64,000 nt of DNA from Forficula auricularia (Eukaryota; Arthropoda; Insecta; Dermaptera; Forficulidae): positions 2,429,445 to 2,493,444 of the forward strand of contig JALMQS010000089.1 in NCBI GenBank assembly GCA_024734495.1. The letters run 5' to 3'. The translations under genes were made by a program, and so were the position numbers. This document shows positions 11,211-22,667 of the stretch, in pieces. Under the pieces are notes generated by a model. That model was given only the letters and a program-made list of their open reading frames with translations, searched no databases and had not been told where the DNA came from. Every line of letters begins with the position of its first letter. Position 1 is the stretch's first letter.

Positions 11211-12800
11211 CTTGGTTTATTGGACAATGCATAAATTGAAAGGGGGTGTTGAAATATAGACAAGTCAAGGCCAATTTAAGAATTGATCTAATAAGCAGTG
11301 TTATGATTGTTGAATTTTATGTTTATTGATTAATGTAAAAATTTCTCCCTTTAAATAAACTTATTGTAATTTCAACATTATTCATCACGGTTAATTATAT
11401 ATCCCTCATACAGAGATAAGAAGCTTATAATATTGATTAATACGTAATTTTTTTTTTTACATTATTTATTGGCATCGGGCACAAACCCATTTTGCCAGCC
11501 AATATATTCACATTAACTCTAAAAACTGATCAAAAAATATCGGAGCCCAGTGATAATAATAATACGTATATTATGGTACAAAAAATAGTTATTTTCTCTA
11601 GAAGAAATATTTTAGATTTATTAATTTAACCTATATACTAACCTGTATAAATAGGATAATGGTTGGGGTTATTTAGAATCATTTTTATATCAATAATCTG
11701 ATAGGAATCCATTATTCTTATATATATATAAATATAATTTCAATATATTCAAATATTCTTATTTAAATAATAGAAAGATAGAAATTATTATTACTTTGAC
11801 AGACGAGTAAAATTAGATACCTTAGCTTGGTACAATAGATGAGTTTCAAAATTCTAAACGGGAGATGGCAATAGCGTAGGGATTTGTGCAAAATTAAAAT
11901 ATAACTAAATAGAAAATAAATACTTTTAAAGTAATTAAAAAAATTACATTACATTTACCAAACTCAACCAAATTTTGTATACATAATCTGTGGGACCCCA
12001 GAAGTCTAAAAATGCATAAATTAACCGCCCAAAATGGAGGGAGGGGGTGTAGGGCCAAAAAATGAAAATCTAGGCTCTTGTAATAAACTCAACCAAATTT
12101 TGTATACATAATCAGTGGGCCCCCAATAGTCTAAAAATGCAAAAACTAACCCCTCCCCTACATGATTATAAATAATTTTATTAAATATTAAATATAAGAG
12201 GGGCCAGGTTGTATGGTAAAGTCAAGTGGATAGCCACACCAGAACACGTCAGCTTATTTTTTCCTAGGGAAATGCCAAATAGGGGCGGCAGATACTTATC
12301 AGATATTAATCCTCCCCCACGAAAAAAATACTAGGTACGGCCCTTCCAAAAGTATAATTTTGTTTACTTCCGTGACCCCACAGCATAAAAAGTGTTGGGA
12401 TATTTCGAATTAACGTTTTTTTAGAACAAAATTTTGTTTATCTTAGTTGCCTGCCTATTTTAAAGATTTTTAGTGCCTATAAATCCGAGCCCTACTTATA
12501 AGCCATTATCACTTTTCGTGTAAAAGGACATTAGTCCCTCTAATAATAATAAATAAATAAATAAATAGCGGACATCATAACAAAAGAATTAACTAAAGAA
12601 AAATTTGAAACTCTTTATCAAGAACTTGGTTTATTGGACAATGCATAAATTGAAAGGGGGTGTTGAAATATAGATAAGGCCAATTTAAGAATTGATCTAA
12701 TATGCAGTGTTATCATTGTTGAATTTTATGTTTATTGTTTTATGTAAAAATTTATCTCTTTAAATGAGGCGTTGCGAATACGAAGGGCGAACTCAACAAA
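11211..12800. repeat. Repeat family C copies and G-rich units
   Basis: 11,211-11,870 is a fairly complete copy of repeat C (words TGAAAGGGGGTGTTGAAATA, ATCCCTCATACAGAGATAAG, TTTTCTCTAGAAGAAATATT). 12,600-12,790 is a second partial copy. Between them are two G-rich units (about 11,955-12,060 and 12,060-12,200). Both repeat C copies show the intact sequence ATATGCAGTGTTAT (or its variant) into which the hAT element at 38.4 kb inserted in another copy. No gene is seen. Confidence 0.6.
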
Positions 12801-13029
12801 TGGTGGTTTCGGGAAAAACGCATTTGAAATTTTTTTTGTCGATTGCGGATAAAGGGCGAACTCAGCAAAGGCTGAACGTATTTTTACCCCCTTCTCTAGT
12901 TACATTTTGAAACTTTACATCAAAAATTTAATAAACAAATAAATAAATAAATAAACAAATAGTGAAAAATTTGTATTTGGAAAATGTACATAAACTCTTG
13001 TTACAAAGACAAGTTATAAAGTAAAATTT

Positions 13030-14241
13030 TCAGTCAACAAAATCGAACTGGTCATCCTCCATTTCCTCGTTGGGCATGGGCAAAGGTGGTTGATTATTTT
13101 GAATAATAGTTTCGAAGTATGTTGAATACGGTAGTGGAATGTATGGCAGGAGATCTCTGACATCTTTAAGTTTAGCTGGAGGCACAGGCAGAGGAGAATC
13201 ATAAAGCCGCATTAGTTTAATATTTGCCAAATTGAATTTGGATGGATCATAAGAGCTCCCCATTCCTTTTTGAAGTTTGACTCCCGATTTCACGCCAAAA
13301 TTGTAAGTTTTGTGGATGTAGAACCCCCCTGCTTGTATTCTTTGGAGAACTCGAATGTAACACCATCCTTGAATTAGGCACCTTGGAGCTGAGTCTTCGT
13401 TGTAGATGTTTGAAGAAGAGCGTAGTTCAAAACCATATCGTGGGTGACTGGCACTACCGTAAACGTTTTTTTTACGGCATTTCTTAATGAAGTAATCATA
13501 ATGATATTTGGTGTACACGTTGGCATGCCGAATATCTTTTTCGATATGGCCAAAGTCTCAGTCACAAGGAAGATATGAATGACCAGGCGTCATAAAAGAT
13601 GTTTGATTTCGTCAAATTTACCTTTATTAAAGACAAGTTGGCCAAAACTAAATTCAGATTTTTATTTTGCCCGAAGCAGTTGTCGCTAAACATTATGACA
13701 TTTTGAATACACTCACCGACAGTTGACAAGCAATGAACAACACAACTCGCTATTTCACAAGACCCTCGTCTTGCTGTAGTTTCGTCCCACAAGTACATTT
13801 TTGAGACTCCTGTTTTAATGTTATGGATGCAGAAGTTGTATGCCCACAGTTTAGGTTTATAAAACTGGATACCACTGGTCAATTTGGGGGTGGGCAGGGC
13901 TTGCTGTGGGTCAAATGCGATAGCTAGGATCCCGTCATATTTATCATCTTTCAATGATTTTAGTAGTCGTTGAGGAGATTTGGCTTTAATAAGATGCAAC
14001 AATTTGTCAGCTTCGAATTTTTTTATTCTGTCATCAGTAGAGGCACAGGTCTCTTTTTTCAGATTAGTTAAAGTAGTGTCAATTTTATCACAGAAGTTAC
14101 ACGTGTCACTACCAGGAGGTTCAAATCCAATGTTAAATTCTGAATTAAAAATGTCACGGTAATAATGCATGGTGACGGGCTCTGTTCCTGGATAGTTTTC
14201 ATGTAGCCACTCCAAGTACAGTGAATGAATGTTTAAACCTA
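13030..14241 (-). pseudogene. DUF7869-type (transposase-like) C-terminal part, broken
   Basis: This continues the DUF7869-like region whose N-terminal part is fused to zinc-finger unit 2. It holds the hallmark segments in order: a CxxC pair (TCNFCDKI), a first acidic motif (IAFDPQQALPTPKL), YLWDETTARRGSCEI, the FSDNCFGQNKN box, GHSYLPCD, then DFGHIEKDIRHANVY and a C-terminal tail ending DDQFDFVD. These suggest an RNase-H-like fold, consistent with a transposase origin (inference). Breaks: two stop codons plus loss of roughly 45 residues relative to the 59.8-kb relative at 14,216-14,246; a frameshift near 13,605-13,620; and a TGA between CD and DFG near 13,560, most simply a CGA that mutated. 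Function as a full protein is therefore unlikely. Confidence 0.8.
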
Positions 14242-15412
14242 CTAACTATATTCTTCTTCTGGCACTTTAGGACCTGAATTCTTTTTCCCTCTTTTGTCTG
14301 AAATAACAGTTCCAGTCGGAGTAGTTTTATTAATAGCACTTCGTACACGTTTTTCAGAAATACCGTGCATACTATAAAATGCTTTACGACACACACTGTA
14401 TTTCTCATTGTTTACCTCTACAGTATAATCAAGACGCCGTAAAGTACGACTCGGCCTTCCCTTTACTATTGACCTCTTAACATCTTTGCTTATCACAAAC
14501 TTTGATAAGTACGAATTTTGTAGGTCGTAATTACCCATTTCCCAAAAAGCATTAAAAACCAGATGAATATTATCGTGGCCTACTTTTGAAAAACAATCAC
14601 AACTACATGGCTCACCGATTTGCCGAGCTCGTACCAATTTATTCGTGTGTCTAGACACGTATTCTTCGCCGGAGTTCCTTTTCTTTTTTGCGATCGCCGA
14701 CTTCCAAGTCTTCTCCATTTTCTGTCGTTTTCTAGAGTATTCAGGAAATTTTTCTTGATCGTTAGGACAGGGTAAAGACCGTTTTATTCCATGGTATTGA
14801 TTATGAACGGTCACTTTAGAAGCCTTCTCTCTCTGGGGAGTCATGACAATAAGAGGTTCTGGTTTGGTTTCAACACTGTATTTCCGATCGCTCAGATGGT
14901 TTGTTAATAGTATTTCTTCCGAATGGCCTTCCTGGATATGGCTTTCGAAATCAGACAATGATAGGAATCCAGAGAAACATTCGTCACAGAAATAATCTTC
15001 AGTTTCATTCTTCGTTAGATTAGTTGTGTCTGGAAAAAAATAAATGTATTGATGAGAAGAATTTAGAGATGAAATTTTATAGGGAAGTAAAGTTTATTGT
15101 AGTTTTGTTATTTTGAAGCAATCTCAAAAAGCTTAATCCCTTGAATGTCCTAATGGTCTCCGAGATCTCAGGACAAAGAGAGTGAGTCTTATTTTCATCT
15201 AAATTAGAATTTGAACAAAAGTTTTAGGAGAATGCTTCCAAGGTTATCAATCAAATAATGGAACTTACCCTCAGCTGATGTATTTTTTCTCAAATGAAAT
15301 TTCATTTTTAAAATTAAATGTAATTTCCTATTTATACATTTCTTTTGATGTTTGTTCAGGAATTCTTCACTAATGAACATTGTCTTGCAATCGCAACACA
15401 AGAAATGTGGCC
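14242..15412 (-). CDS. Zinc-finger unit 2: N-terminal fingers fused in frame to a DUF7869-type N-terminus
   Basis: Exon one (15,412-15,269) and the start of exon two (from 15,029) match unit 1 closely, with the same acceptor, donor (GTAAG) and G|AC split codon; they encode the C2HC finger, the YFCDEC finger and the variable linker down to the residues NDQEK. At about 14,749 similarity stops: instead of the finger array, the frame continues without a break into SRKRQKMEKTW, RNSGEEYV, a PCSCDCF cysteine motif, SVCRKAFYSMHGISEKRV and SDKRGK, which match the N-terminal half of the DUF7869 protein at 59.8-60.9 kb. The open frame stops at 14,242. A CTCTAG acceptor-like site lies just inside the junction (near 14,732), so the fusion may have captured the element's last exon together with the end of its intron. 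No start codon is visible. Expression is unknown. Confidence 0.75.
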
Positions 15413-15718
15413 CTGAAAAAGATATAATTTCAATTATTATTAGTTAGATATAAATCAGGGTGGTCATTCAAAAACGATTTTCAAATTCTAGGTTATTTCT
15501 TCAACAACGTGAAGACTGGACAGTGGATACCCACCAATAGCTCTTATGTGAAATACACTTTGAACTTAAAATATATATTTTGATATTTACCTACTTGAAT
15601 GTTGAAAATTTTCAAATTTTTTCTGTAAATTTATAAAAAATTTTATACCTGACAAAGGCAATAAATTTAAATGAGCAATTTTGTTTTTATTTTTAGCTAT
15701 AAGCATAATATATCTGCA

Positions 15719-15900
15719 GAGATGTATAAAACGCCACCAGAATATTAAAAAATTGGCTAGAGAAGAAAAAAAAGATTACGACAAACAAAATAATAAAAAT
15801 GTGTATACCATGGACTTAGAGTCAGCTTTAACTTTGTCCTTCAGTTAAAGCGTCTGCTTTGTAGTACAAAACAAAAATTGGATAATGTAAATGTTCCAAA
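15719..15900 (+). pseudogene. Short DUF7869-type relic
   Basis: A small fragment of a different DUF7869 family member. One frame reads a basic helix (KKLAREEKKDYDKQ) then VYTMDLESALTL; after a frame change the other reads CPSVKASAL, a stop, YKTKI. This order (V-x3-DL-x-S-x-L ... P-x-x-KASA-x-YYKTK) is that of the first acidic motif and the following strand in the family. It is on the opposite strand to the unit 2 fusion and lies just upstream of it. Confidence 0.6.
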
Positions 15901-16379
15901 TTCTGACACTTTCAATAACTTGAAATAACATTATTAAGAAAATGCAGAATATTGTTTGAATAAATAAATATATGAACACGTAGGTCCATTTATCTACTTT
16001 GTCGTCAACTAAAAACATATTATTCTTTACAAATTGAAATGCATGTGGCCGAATTCTTTTTCCGTCAGCTGTTACTTTCGTCTTGACTTTGTTTGATGTT
16101 CACAGTGTGCACCTTAGAGAAGTGCACCACCAAAATAAGCGGATAACTCATCAAAAAAATCATTTTTTTGCTGAGAATATTGTTTTGCTAGTAAGATATA
16201 TATATATATATATATATTTAATACGCATTCTAGTTAATTTATGTTAGAAAATATGTGTAATTAATCAATATTAGGTGTCAGGTTTTGTACATGAAAATAT
16301 ATTCTGGGCCAAACTCTGACATGCCTGTAAAATTTGCAATCATGAATAAATATGACGTGATCCTAATTCTGACACTATT

Positions 16380-16860
16380 ATTCTAGTGCCTCAAACGCCT
16401 GTAAATAATAAAAAAAGAATAAAGAAAGAAAAATACCGTCAGTAGTCAAGTCCACTAGAGAAATTACCATTTGAAGAAAGAAAATGAAAAATTGAAGAAA
16501 GAAGAAGAGAAGCAAGAGAGGAAAAGAATCAGGGATGAGAAAAATGAACAAAAATTAAATAAGGACACTGTTATAGATGATAAGGAAGAAAGTGGTTCAG
16601 TTAATGAAGATCTGCAAATCAACATGAATGGCTACGTACTCGTCAAATATGTATATGGACGATCCCCTGTACCCTGAATTGTAGAAGAAATGTTTGACGA
16701 TAGGAATTGTAGAAGAAATGTTTGACGATAATGCATTAGTAAGTGTAATGGAAAAATGTGGACAATTTGGATGCGAGATGTCCAAAAGAAAAAGGATTCT
16801 CTACCGTACGAGTTTTCAGATATCACAAAAAATTTCTGCTCCCATCCCTATAAAATAAAA
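16380..16860 (+). pseudogene. C-terminal relic of a pogo/CENPB-like transposase (tentative)
   Basis: A highly charged coiled stretch (EEEKQERKRIRDEKNEQKL at about 16,505-16,560) is followed by MNGYVLVKYVYGRS and, after frame changes and a 27-bp direct duplication (AGAAATGTTTGACGATA repeated near 16,683-16,730), by CEMSKRKRI. Such a basic linker, a VLVKY strand and a final K/R-rich segment resemble the tails of pogo-like transposases seen in insects. No catalytic residues are present. It could equally be the tail of another element type. Confidence 0.35.
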
Positions 16861-16914
16861 AAAGGCATTTATAAAGTCAAAGAAATGTGTTTAGAATAAT
16901 TATTTAAATATGTA

Positions 16915-18186
16915 GATATTTTAATTCCAATACATTGTTACGCTGACGATAGCACCCTCCACAACGCTCAATCCTTACTAGACAATCGCGCAAACATAGC
17001 CTCCTCAATAAATTCAGATTTAAGCATGCTTAAAAAAATGGGGATCTCACAATTTGGTAAACTTTAATGCTGGCAAAACACAGTGCTGCCTAATTTCTAG
17101 GCGCGCAGATAGGAACCTTCCGGACATTTCCTTTGATTCGAGCTCATTGGAATTCCGTAATAAAATATCAATGTTAGGTGTCACCTTAGGTTCTGACCTC
17201 TCTGGAATTTTTTTTTTTTTTTTATGATAATGATGAGAGAAGGAGTTACACCAAAAAAGGTGCAACCCCCAAAGGCCTGGGTTGGCCCCTCCATCGTGAA
17301 AAGAAGAAGAAAGAATTTTATGGGTTGGGCGGGGCCGAAGGTATCTGTGGATACGGGTCTTAAATAGCTGAAGGTTATAAGTCGCGGGAAAGATGGTAGC
17401 AGGGAGCGAGTTCCAGTCTCTGGAGGTCAAAGGGATAAAGAGTTGGCGAAAACGCTTGTTCGAATTTTATCCAATTTGACAGCGAAGGGGTGCTGAGCGT
17501 TAGAAAACCGCGTGTTTCGCGTAATGACCATATTATCTCAGTAGCAAAAGCTGCAGCATGTAAGCTTGGCTTTCTTTTCCGAACCAAACGATTTTTCACC
17601 CCCACTCAACTCCTTATATTATACAAGGCTCAAATTCGCCCCTGTCTTGAATATTGCTCGCATTTGTGGAGAGGAGCCTCCAAGTATTTTCTTAATACCT
17701 TAGATGCAATTCAGAGGCGAGCTATCAGACTGATAGGCGATCCTACATTAACTGACACTCTCGACTCCCTAGCCCATCGTAGATCTGTCTCCGCCCTATC
17801 CCTTTTTTATAGATATTACCATGGCTTTTGTTCTGACGAAATAAAATCGATAATCCCACCAAAGGCCTCATTTGCCCGAAATACACGATTTTCTAAAATT
17901 CAACACCCCTACGCGCTTAAACTAGATACTAATCGAACAAACGCATTCGCCAATTCATTTATCCCTATGACATCTAGAGACTGGAATTCTCTTCCCCCGA
18001 CCGTCTTTCCAGCTACTTATAACCTTCAAACTTTCAAGACCAGCATCCACAGATACCTTCGACCTCTACCCAATCCCTAAATCTCCCCTTATCTTCACGT
18101 TACAAGGGTCCACCACGGACTTCAGAGGCTGTACCTTCTTGGTGCAACTTCTTCTTGTATCAATATCATTATAAAAAAAAAAAAAA
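16915..18186 (+). mobile_element. Jockey/CR1-type LINE fragment interrupted by an antisense copy of its own family
   Basis: The RT catalytic box CYADDSTLHNAQ is at about 16,938-16,975, followed after a frame change by NFNAGKTQCC and SMLGVTLGSDLS (to about 17,205). The frame resumes at about 17,512 with NDHIISVAKAAACKLGFLF, YKAQIRPCLEYCSH, and ends with MTSRDWNSLPPTVFPATYN and HRYLRPLPNP (stop 18,080), the standard C-terminus of this LINE group. A short 3' UTR and an A run (18,171-18,186) close it. The interruption is described separately. The 5' portion (ORF1, endonuclease) is absent. Confidence 0.82.
17207..17511 (-). mobile_element. 305-bp 5'-truncated LINE end inserted antisense into its relative
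   Basis: On the minus strand this insert encodes RNTRFSNAQHPFAVKLD, then (after a small frame change) MTSRDWNSLPATIFPATYN and a HRYLRPRPTH tail, and ends in a poly-A (poly-T at 17,207-17,223 on the plus strand). The same C-terminal residues occur in the host element on the plus strand at 17,880-18,080, so insert and host belong to the same or sister families. It splits the host between a GSDLS and an NDHII motif. Confidence 0.8.
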
Positions 18187-18289
18187 ACATATAAACATTT
18201 AGTTATACTTTTTAATAATAACAAACTAACGAAACATTCTATGTCAGAATTAGGAACCACTATTATTAGAATTAGTTTTTGCATTTTTC

Positions 18290-18925
18290 GACTTCTGGGG
18301 TCCCACTGATTATGTATACAAAATTTGGTTGAGTTTGGTACAAGGGCCTAGGTTTTTATTTTTTGCCCCTACCCCCCACCCCATTTTGGGCGGCTAGTTT
18401 TTGCATTTTTCGACTTCTGGGGTTTCACTGATTATGTATACAAAATTTGGTTGAGTTTGCTCAAACGGCCTAGATTTTTAATTTTTAACCCCCCCCCCAC
18501 CCACACACACACACACACACTCCACCCCTCAATTTTGGGTCGATATGCACCAAAATCTAATCAGCTCTTAATCTCAACAGACCAAAACTACTTGTGAAAT
18601 TTGGTTTCGATATTCACACTAGCTTCTTGAGCTAGCTCGTCCACAAAAATTTGGTAACGCACAGACTAACTAACAACCAGACAACCAGACAGACTAACAG
18701 ACATTTTGACAAAACAATTTTTATCTCGAAAAATATAATTTTTTTGATGTTGACTTATTTGAGCTTTTTTGTAGACCGAAATGCCATGGTTTCGCTCAAT
18801 TTTTTTAATCAAAATAGTTTCAGCCGTTTTTGAGATATTTCGAAAAAAAAGAAGGAAAAAACCACTTTTTTTCATGCACGATTACAATACTTGACCATAC
18901 CCTGTATGGTAAAGTAAAAATAAAA
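18290..18925. repeat. G-rich unit pair plus the fullest repeat A copy
   Basis: Two tandem units with GATTATGTATACAAAATTTG (18,308-18,328 and 18,430-18,450) are followed by a C-run, a (CA)n run at 18,502-18,519, and repeat A (about 18,535-18,925) ending CTTGACCATACCCTGTATGG. The copy at 18,630-18,680 is the undisturbed target against which the Transib insertion can be read. 18,926-19,390 is AT-rich with nothing recognised. Confidence 0.6.
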
Positions 18926-19558
18926 GTGGCAACATTTACAACAGCTAAAAGAAGTTTTAGATCATGAATACCACCTCTTTTATGATCTTCTACCCCATGT
19001 ATAATGTATTTGTTTATGTTAAATTTTATATTATTATTTGCAAAGTGTAAAATGAGTTTAATAAATATCTAAAATTAATAAACAGTTATATTATTTCTAT
19101 ATTAGTGTACTATTTATAATTTAAGTATTAAAACCAGATATGTCTCAACTAAAAGTCATAATTAAGTCTCAAAACCTAGCAAGTCTCAAAATAGGCTTTT
19201 ATTTTAAATTCTAAATAAAAGAAAGCATTAGAATATTTTAATATAGCAACAATATTATGCTATAATAAAACAAATAATAAATATTGCATTGTATTTGTTT
19301 GTATTCGTGTTTAAAATGGTTTTTCTTGTTTTCTGTCAAACTTTGAATTTATTTTGTAAGATTAGTGACGATATAAATATCTATTGTTTATTTATGAGAG
19401 TATAGTTTAGATTTAGATGGTTTGATCTTCATCATCAGTTTTTTAATTATAAATATTTCAATTATATTATTATCCTTTCCGTCCATAATTTGTATTAATT
19501 TGAAAGTTTATAATGGGAAAATAAGGACAAGTTTTTATATGTGACTTTTTTATTTATC

Positions 19559-19597
19559 AGCCAACGTTTCGTCGACTTTGCCGACTTCTTCTGGGCT
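19559..19597 (-). ncRNA. Hammerhead-ribozyme-like motif, one core change
   Basis: Minus strand, in order: stem I strand AGCC, core CAGAAGA (consensus CUGANGA, so U4 is changed to A), one unpaired A, stem II GTCG/CGAC, GAAAC, GTT, then stem I strand GGCT. The layout is that of Penelope-type hammerheads with a minimal stem III. The sister copy at 23,630 has a good CTGAAGA but has lost the G of GAAA. Confidence 0.55.
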
Positions 19598-19951
19598 TCT
19601 ACAATTATAAGAACATTATTAATATCAGGTTACAAAAGTACAATTACAGTTCCAAACATGTATTATATTAATAGTTTACCCACCAAATAGTCATCCCACA
19701 CATTCGTCTAAATTTTCTTTTTATCTTCGTTACCATTTGAAAACCATCAGCAAATACAAATTTCAAAAAACATTCGGCACATTCACATAAACAATTTTTC
19801 TTTCTTTTCTTTTTATATTAACAATTACATTAGATATAAAACAGAAATAACATAGATAGAATGAGGCAACACTCTTTTTAAAAAAAACAGAATAGAATCT
19901 TTTTCTTTCGATCCTTACATAAAGAAATCTCAAATAACACTAAAATTAATA
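19560..19951 (-). mobile_element. Penelope-type repeat copy interrupted by mariner
   Basis: This segment is the inverted relative of 22,668-23,025: shared words include CCCACACATTCGTC, CATTCGGCACATTCACATAA and AGAAATCTCAAATAACACTA. At 19,951 the copy is interrupted by the mariner and resumes at 21,215. The hammerhead-like motif at 19,559-19,597 belongs to it. Coding capacity is not recognisable. Confidence 0.6.
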
Positions 19952-21214
19952 GGTGAAGTAAAAAGTTCTGAGCCTTTTTATCTTTATTTCGACGATAAAA
20001 TTAACAAAGTTAGAATTTTCTGATTTAGATGTAATATGCGCCGTTCTGTTCGATAACTTTTGTCCCCTTTGAAGGCAATCTTATAATTCCGCGATTGAAG
20101 AAGTCCTCGTCCCTATTGGTGAAAAACTTGACCAGCTTATTTTCATATGCCTCTCTTGAGGCCAGTTTTGTACCATCAAGAAAATTTTGCAAATGCTTGA
20201 AAAGGTGATAATCGCTTGGTGCCAGGTCTGGGCTAAACGGTGGCTGCGATATAACTTCACATCCAAGATCTCGGAGCCTTTGGCGCGTCGTTAACGATGT
20301 GTGCGGCCTGGCGTCCACTTGATGGAACACAACACCCTTCCTATTGGCCAATTCTAGCCCCTTATCGTCAATCGCCTGCTTCAAACTGGTCAGTTGTTGA
20401 CAGTATTGGTCCGAATTGAGTGATTGGCCCGATGGGAGCACTTCATAGTGGGTGATTTCCTTCCAATCCCACCATACTCTCAGTAAAACCATCTTGGGCG
20501 TTAATCCGGGCTTGGCGATCGTTTGGGCCGGCTCACCGCGCTTGGACCAAGATCTTTTTTGCCTGTTGTTCTCGTATGTGACCCATTTTTCATCGCAAAT
20601 CACCATCCCCATCGCCATCGCCATCGATTCAGCAAAAAATCGCAGGCATCAATTCGGTTCAAAAGTTTCTTTTGCGTCAATTCGTCTGGCATCCATAGAT
20701 CGAGCTTCTTCTTGAGACCAGCCTTATGCAAATGGTTCGAAACGGTTTTCTGGCTAATCTTCAGTTCCTGGGCAATGGAATAAGTCCTCGAATCCCGATC
20801 CGACTCGACAATTTCCATGATTTTATCGACTTTTTCGACGATTGGCCTACCAGAGCGTGTCTCATCTTCGACGTCTATATTACCAGAACAGAATCGTTGA
20901 AACCACCGCTTTGCTGATGCATTCGATAGTATATTGGGTCGATAAATAGCACACATTTTTTGGCCGCCTTCTCCGCTTTTTCACCCTGGTCGTAGTGGTA
21001 CTGAAGAATGTATCGAATTTTGTCTTTTTTTACCTCCATTTTGGAACGCTCTAACACATAACTGGCTTCACCAAACACAAAACTGTCAAAGAACTTTTTT
21101 TAAAGCGTTATGTCACCTTTAAATTGCAAAAAGAATGACCAGATGCGAGTATACATCGTGAGATATGTCTCTCAAGTCGTCTAACAAAAAAGGCTCAGAA
21201 CTTTTTACTTCACC
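19952..21214 (-). mobile_element. Mariner element, 1.26 kb, decayed
   Basis: Terminal inverted repeats of about 27 bp start GGTGAAGTAAAAAGTTCTGA at 19,952 and, inverted, end at 21,214. The left flank is TA; the right flank reads CA, a likely mutated TA target duplication. The element sits in a Penelope-type repeat; the uninterrupted relative at about 22,665-22,690 reads through the junction, so the insertion site is confirmed. The length and ends are those of a full-size mariner. Confidence 0.88.
20025..21039 (-). pseudogene. Mariner transposase (D,D34D type), two frameshifts
   Basis: The protein cuts and pastes the element through a DDD catalytic triad. The ATG at 21,039 starts MEVKKDKIRYILQYHYDQGE. 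A frameshift near 20,955 leads into the paired helix-turn-helix domain (SAKRWFQRFCSGNIDVED, GRPIVEKVDKIMEIVESDR, SIAQELKISQKTVSNHL). A second frameshift near 20,620, at a GATGGC-type expansion, leads to ICDEKWV (first aspartate). The second site reads HQVDARPH where HxDNARPH is expected, so the aspartate is replaced by valine; the third is intact in SPDLAPSDYHLF, 34 residues on. It ends NGAYYI at 20,025. The transposase cannot be active. Confidence 0.88.
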
Positions 21215-21254
21215 CATTATATTATCTTGAATTTGTCCAATTTATTAAAAATAT

Positions 21255-21745
21255 ATGTCAATGACACTGTCTAAGTTATAATTAAAATTACAAAATCCAT
21301 TAGGAATCTATTTTTATCTTCAACATTTAATTATATTGATTTTGCAATTTATTTTTTTTTTTTTTTCTTTAGCTAGGCTGAAAATTAAATTAGAAATTAA
21401 AATAACGATCTGGAGAATAAGAAGTTTAGATACAAAGTATCAGATTCTATACAAAAAATTATTTGAAGTTGCACCTTCGAAAACAATTCGAAATTGTCTA
21501 CATTTTGTAAGTGTTAGATATAATGGTGAATTTAGGAAGATAAAGAACGGAAATATTAAAAAGGTTAAAGAGTTAATTAATTAAATCTAGAGTGCCGTTC
21601 CAGCCTAGCTAAAAAAAATAAAAAATAAAATAAAAAATTTGCAAAATAAATATAATTAAATGTTGACGATAAAAATAGATTCCTAATGGATTTTTTCATT
21701 TTAATTATAACTTTTACAGTGTCATTGACATATATTTTTAAGTAC
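21255..21745. repeat. Foldback repeat with ~100-bp arms
   Basis: The left arm (about 21,255-21,350; ATATATGTCAATGACACTGT, CATTAGGAATCTATTTTTAT) is repeated inverted at about 21,640-21,745. The loop holds a short open frame (21,336-21,584) with no recognised similarity. Probably a non-autonomous foldback element. Confidence 0.65.
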
Positions 21746-22120
21746 CTGGAGCCACCGAGCGATGCACGGTAACTTTTTACTTCAGTTAAAAGCTATATAT
21801 TAATATTATTTGTAATTTAAAATTCTGATAAAAATACAAATAGATATAGTATATATGGACCCCCAGATAACCCCTATAACCCCGCACTTCGCCCCCCCCC
21901 CCCGGACCACACATCACCCCACCCGCACCTAGCCCCCCACCACTGCACCACACCTCTTGCACGCCCAGCCCCATCCTCCGTACCCAGTTTTTGCATGGTG
22001 CAGTTGTTTTTATCAGAAATTTAAATTAAAAATAATATTAATATATAACTTTTAACTGAGCAAAAAGTTGCCGAGCTGTTTTATTTATAGCTAGTCCTTT
22101 TGATTTATTTAATGTCACCG
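21741..22120. repeat. Small inverted repeat with a C-rich loop
   Basis: Arms at about 21,773-21,835 and 22,008-22,072 (AGTTAAAAGCTATATATTAA and its complement) enclose a C-rich tract at 21,855-21,990. A GAGCCACCGAGCGATGCACG word at 21,744-21,772 recurs inverted at 24,853-24,884 next to a matching G-rich tract (24,725-24,850), so the two loci are opposite-strand relatives. 22,120-22,660 is AT-rich with no gene seen. Confidence 0.6.
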
Positions 22121-22667
22121 GGAACAAAGCCCATTTAGAGAGCACATAAGTAGAGTGTTAGTAGGGTTAGTGAGGGAGCCGAGTTTATAGCTAGTTATAA
22201 TAATAAAAAAATAATCGTATAGGATCTGAAATAAAAACATAAAATTAAATAAGATTTGTTTCCAAGTTATATAAAAAAAGATACTTCAACCATTTTATTT
22301 GTAAACACAACCGTTTTGTTATGAATCCACCTGTAATGATATGATTTAGACACCTGTTAATTTAAAAAAAATTTCTAATTTTAATATAATATGATAATAT
22401 TTGTTATAGCCTATTAGTGGATTTTAAAATTAAAAAACCAATTAATAAATAAAATATAATTGAAAAAATGTAAAACTTTTTTATTGAGATTTTTATCTAT
22501 AAATAATTACTTTAATTAAGAAAATATCAATTAAGATAAAATTTGTAGAGGTCCAGACCTAGCCAGATCGTTTTCTCATCCTCAAAACTTGTTAATAGAG
22601 TTGGTTTCATCAAAATCGGTAGAGCCGTTTTCAAAATAGAACTAAGATACAAATATATAAATATCTG

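Noticed and set aside
20452..20783. Two plus-strand frames opposite the mariner transposase
   Set aside because: Shadows of the minus-strand transposase gene.
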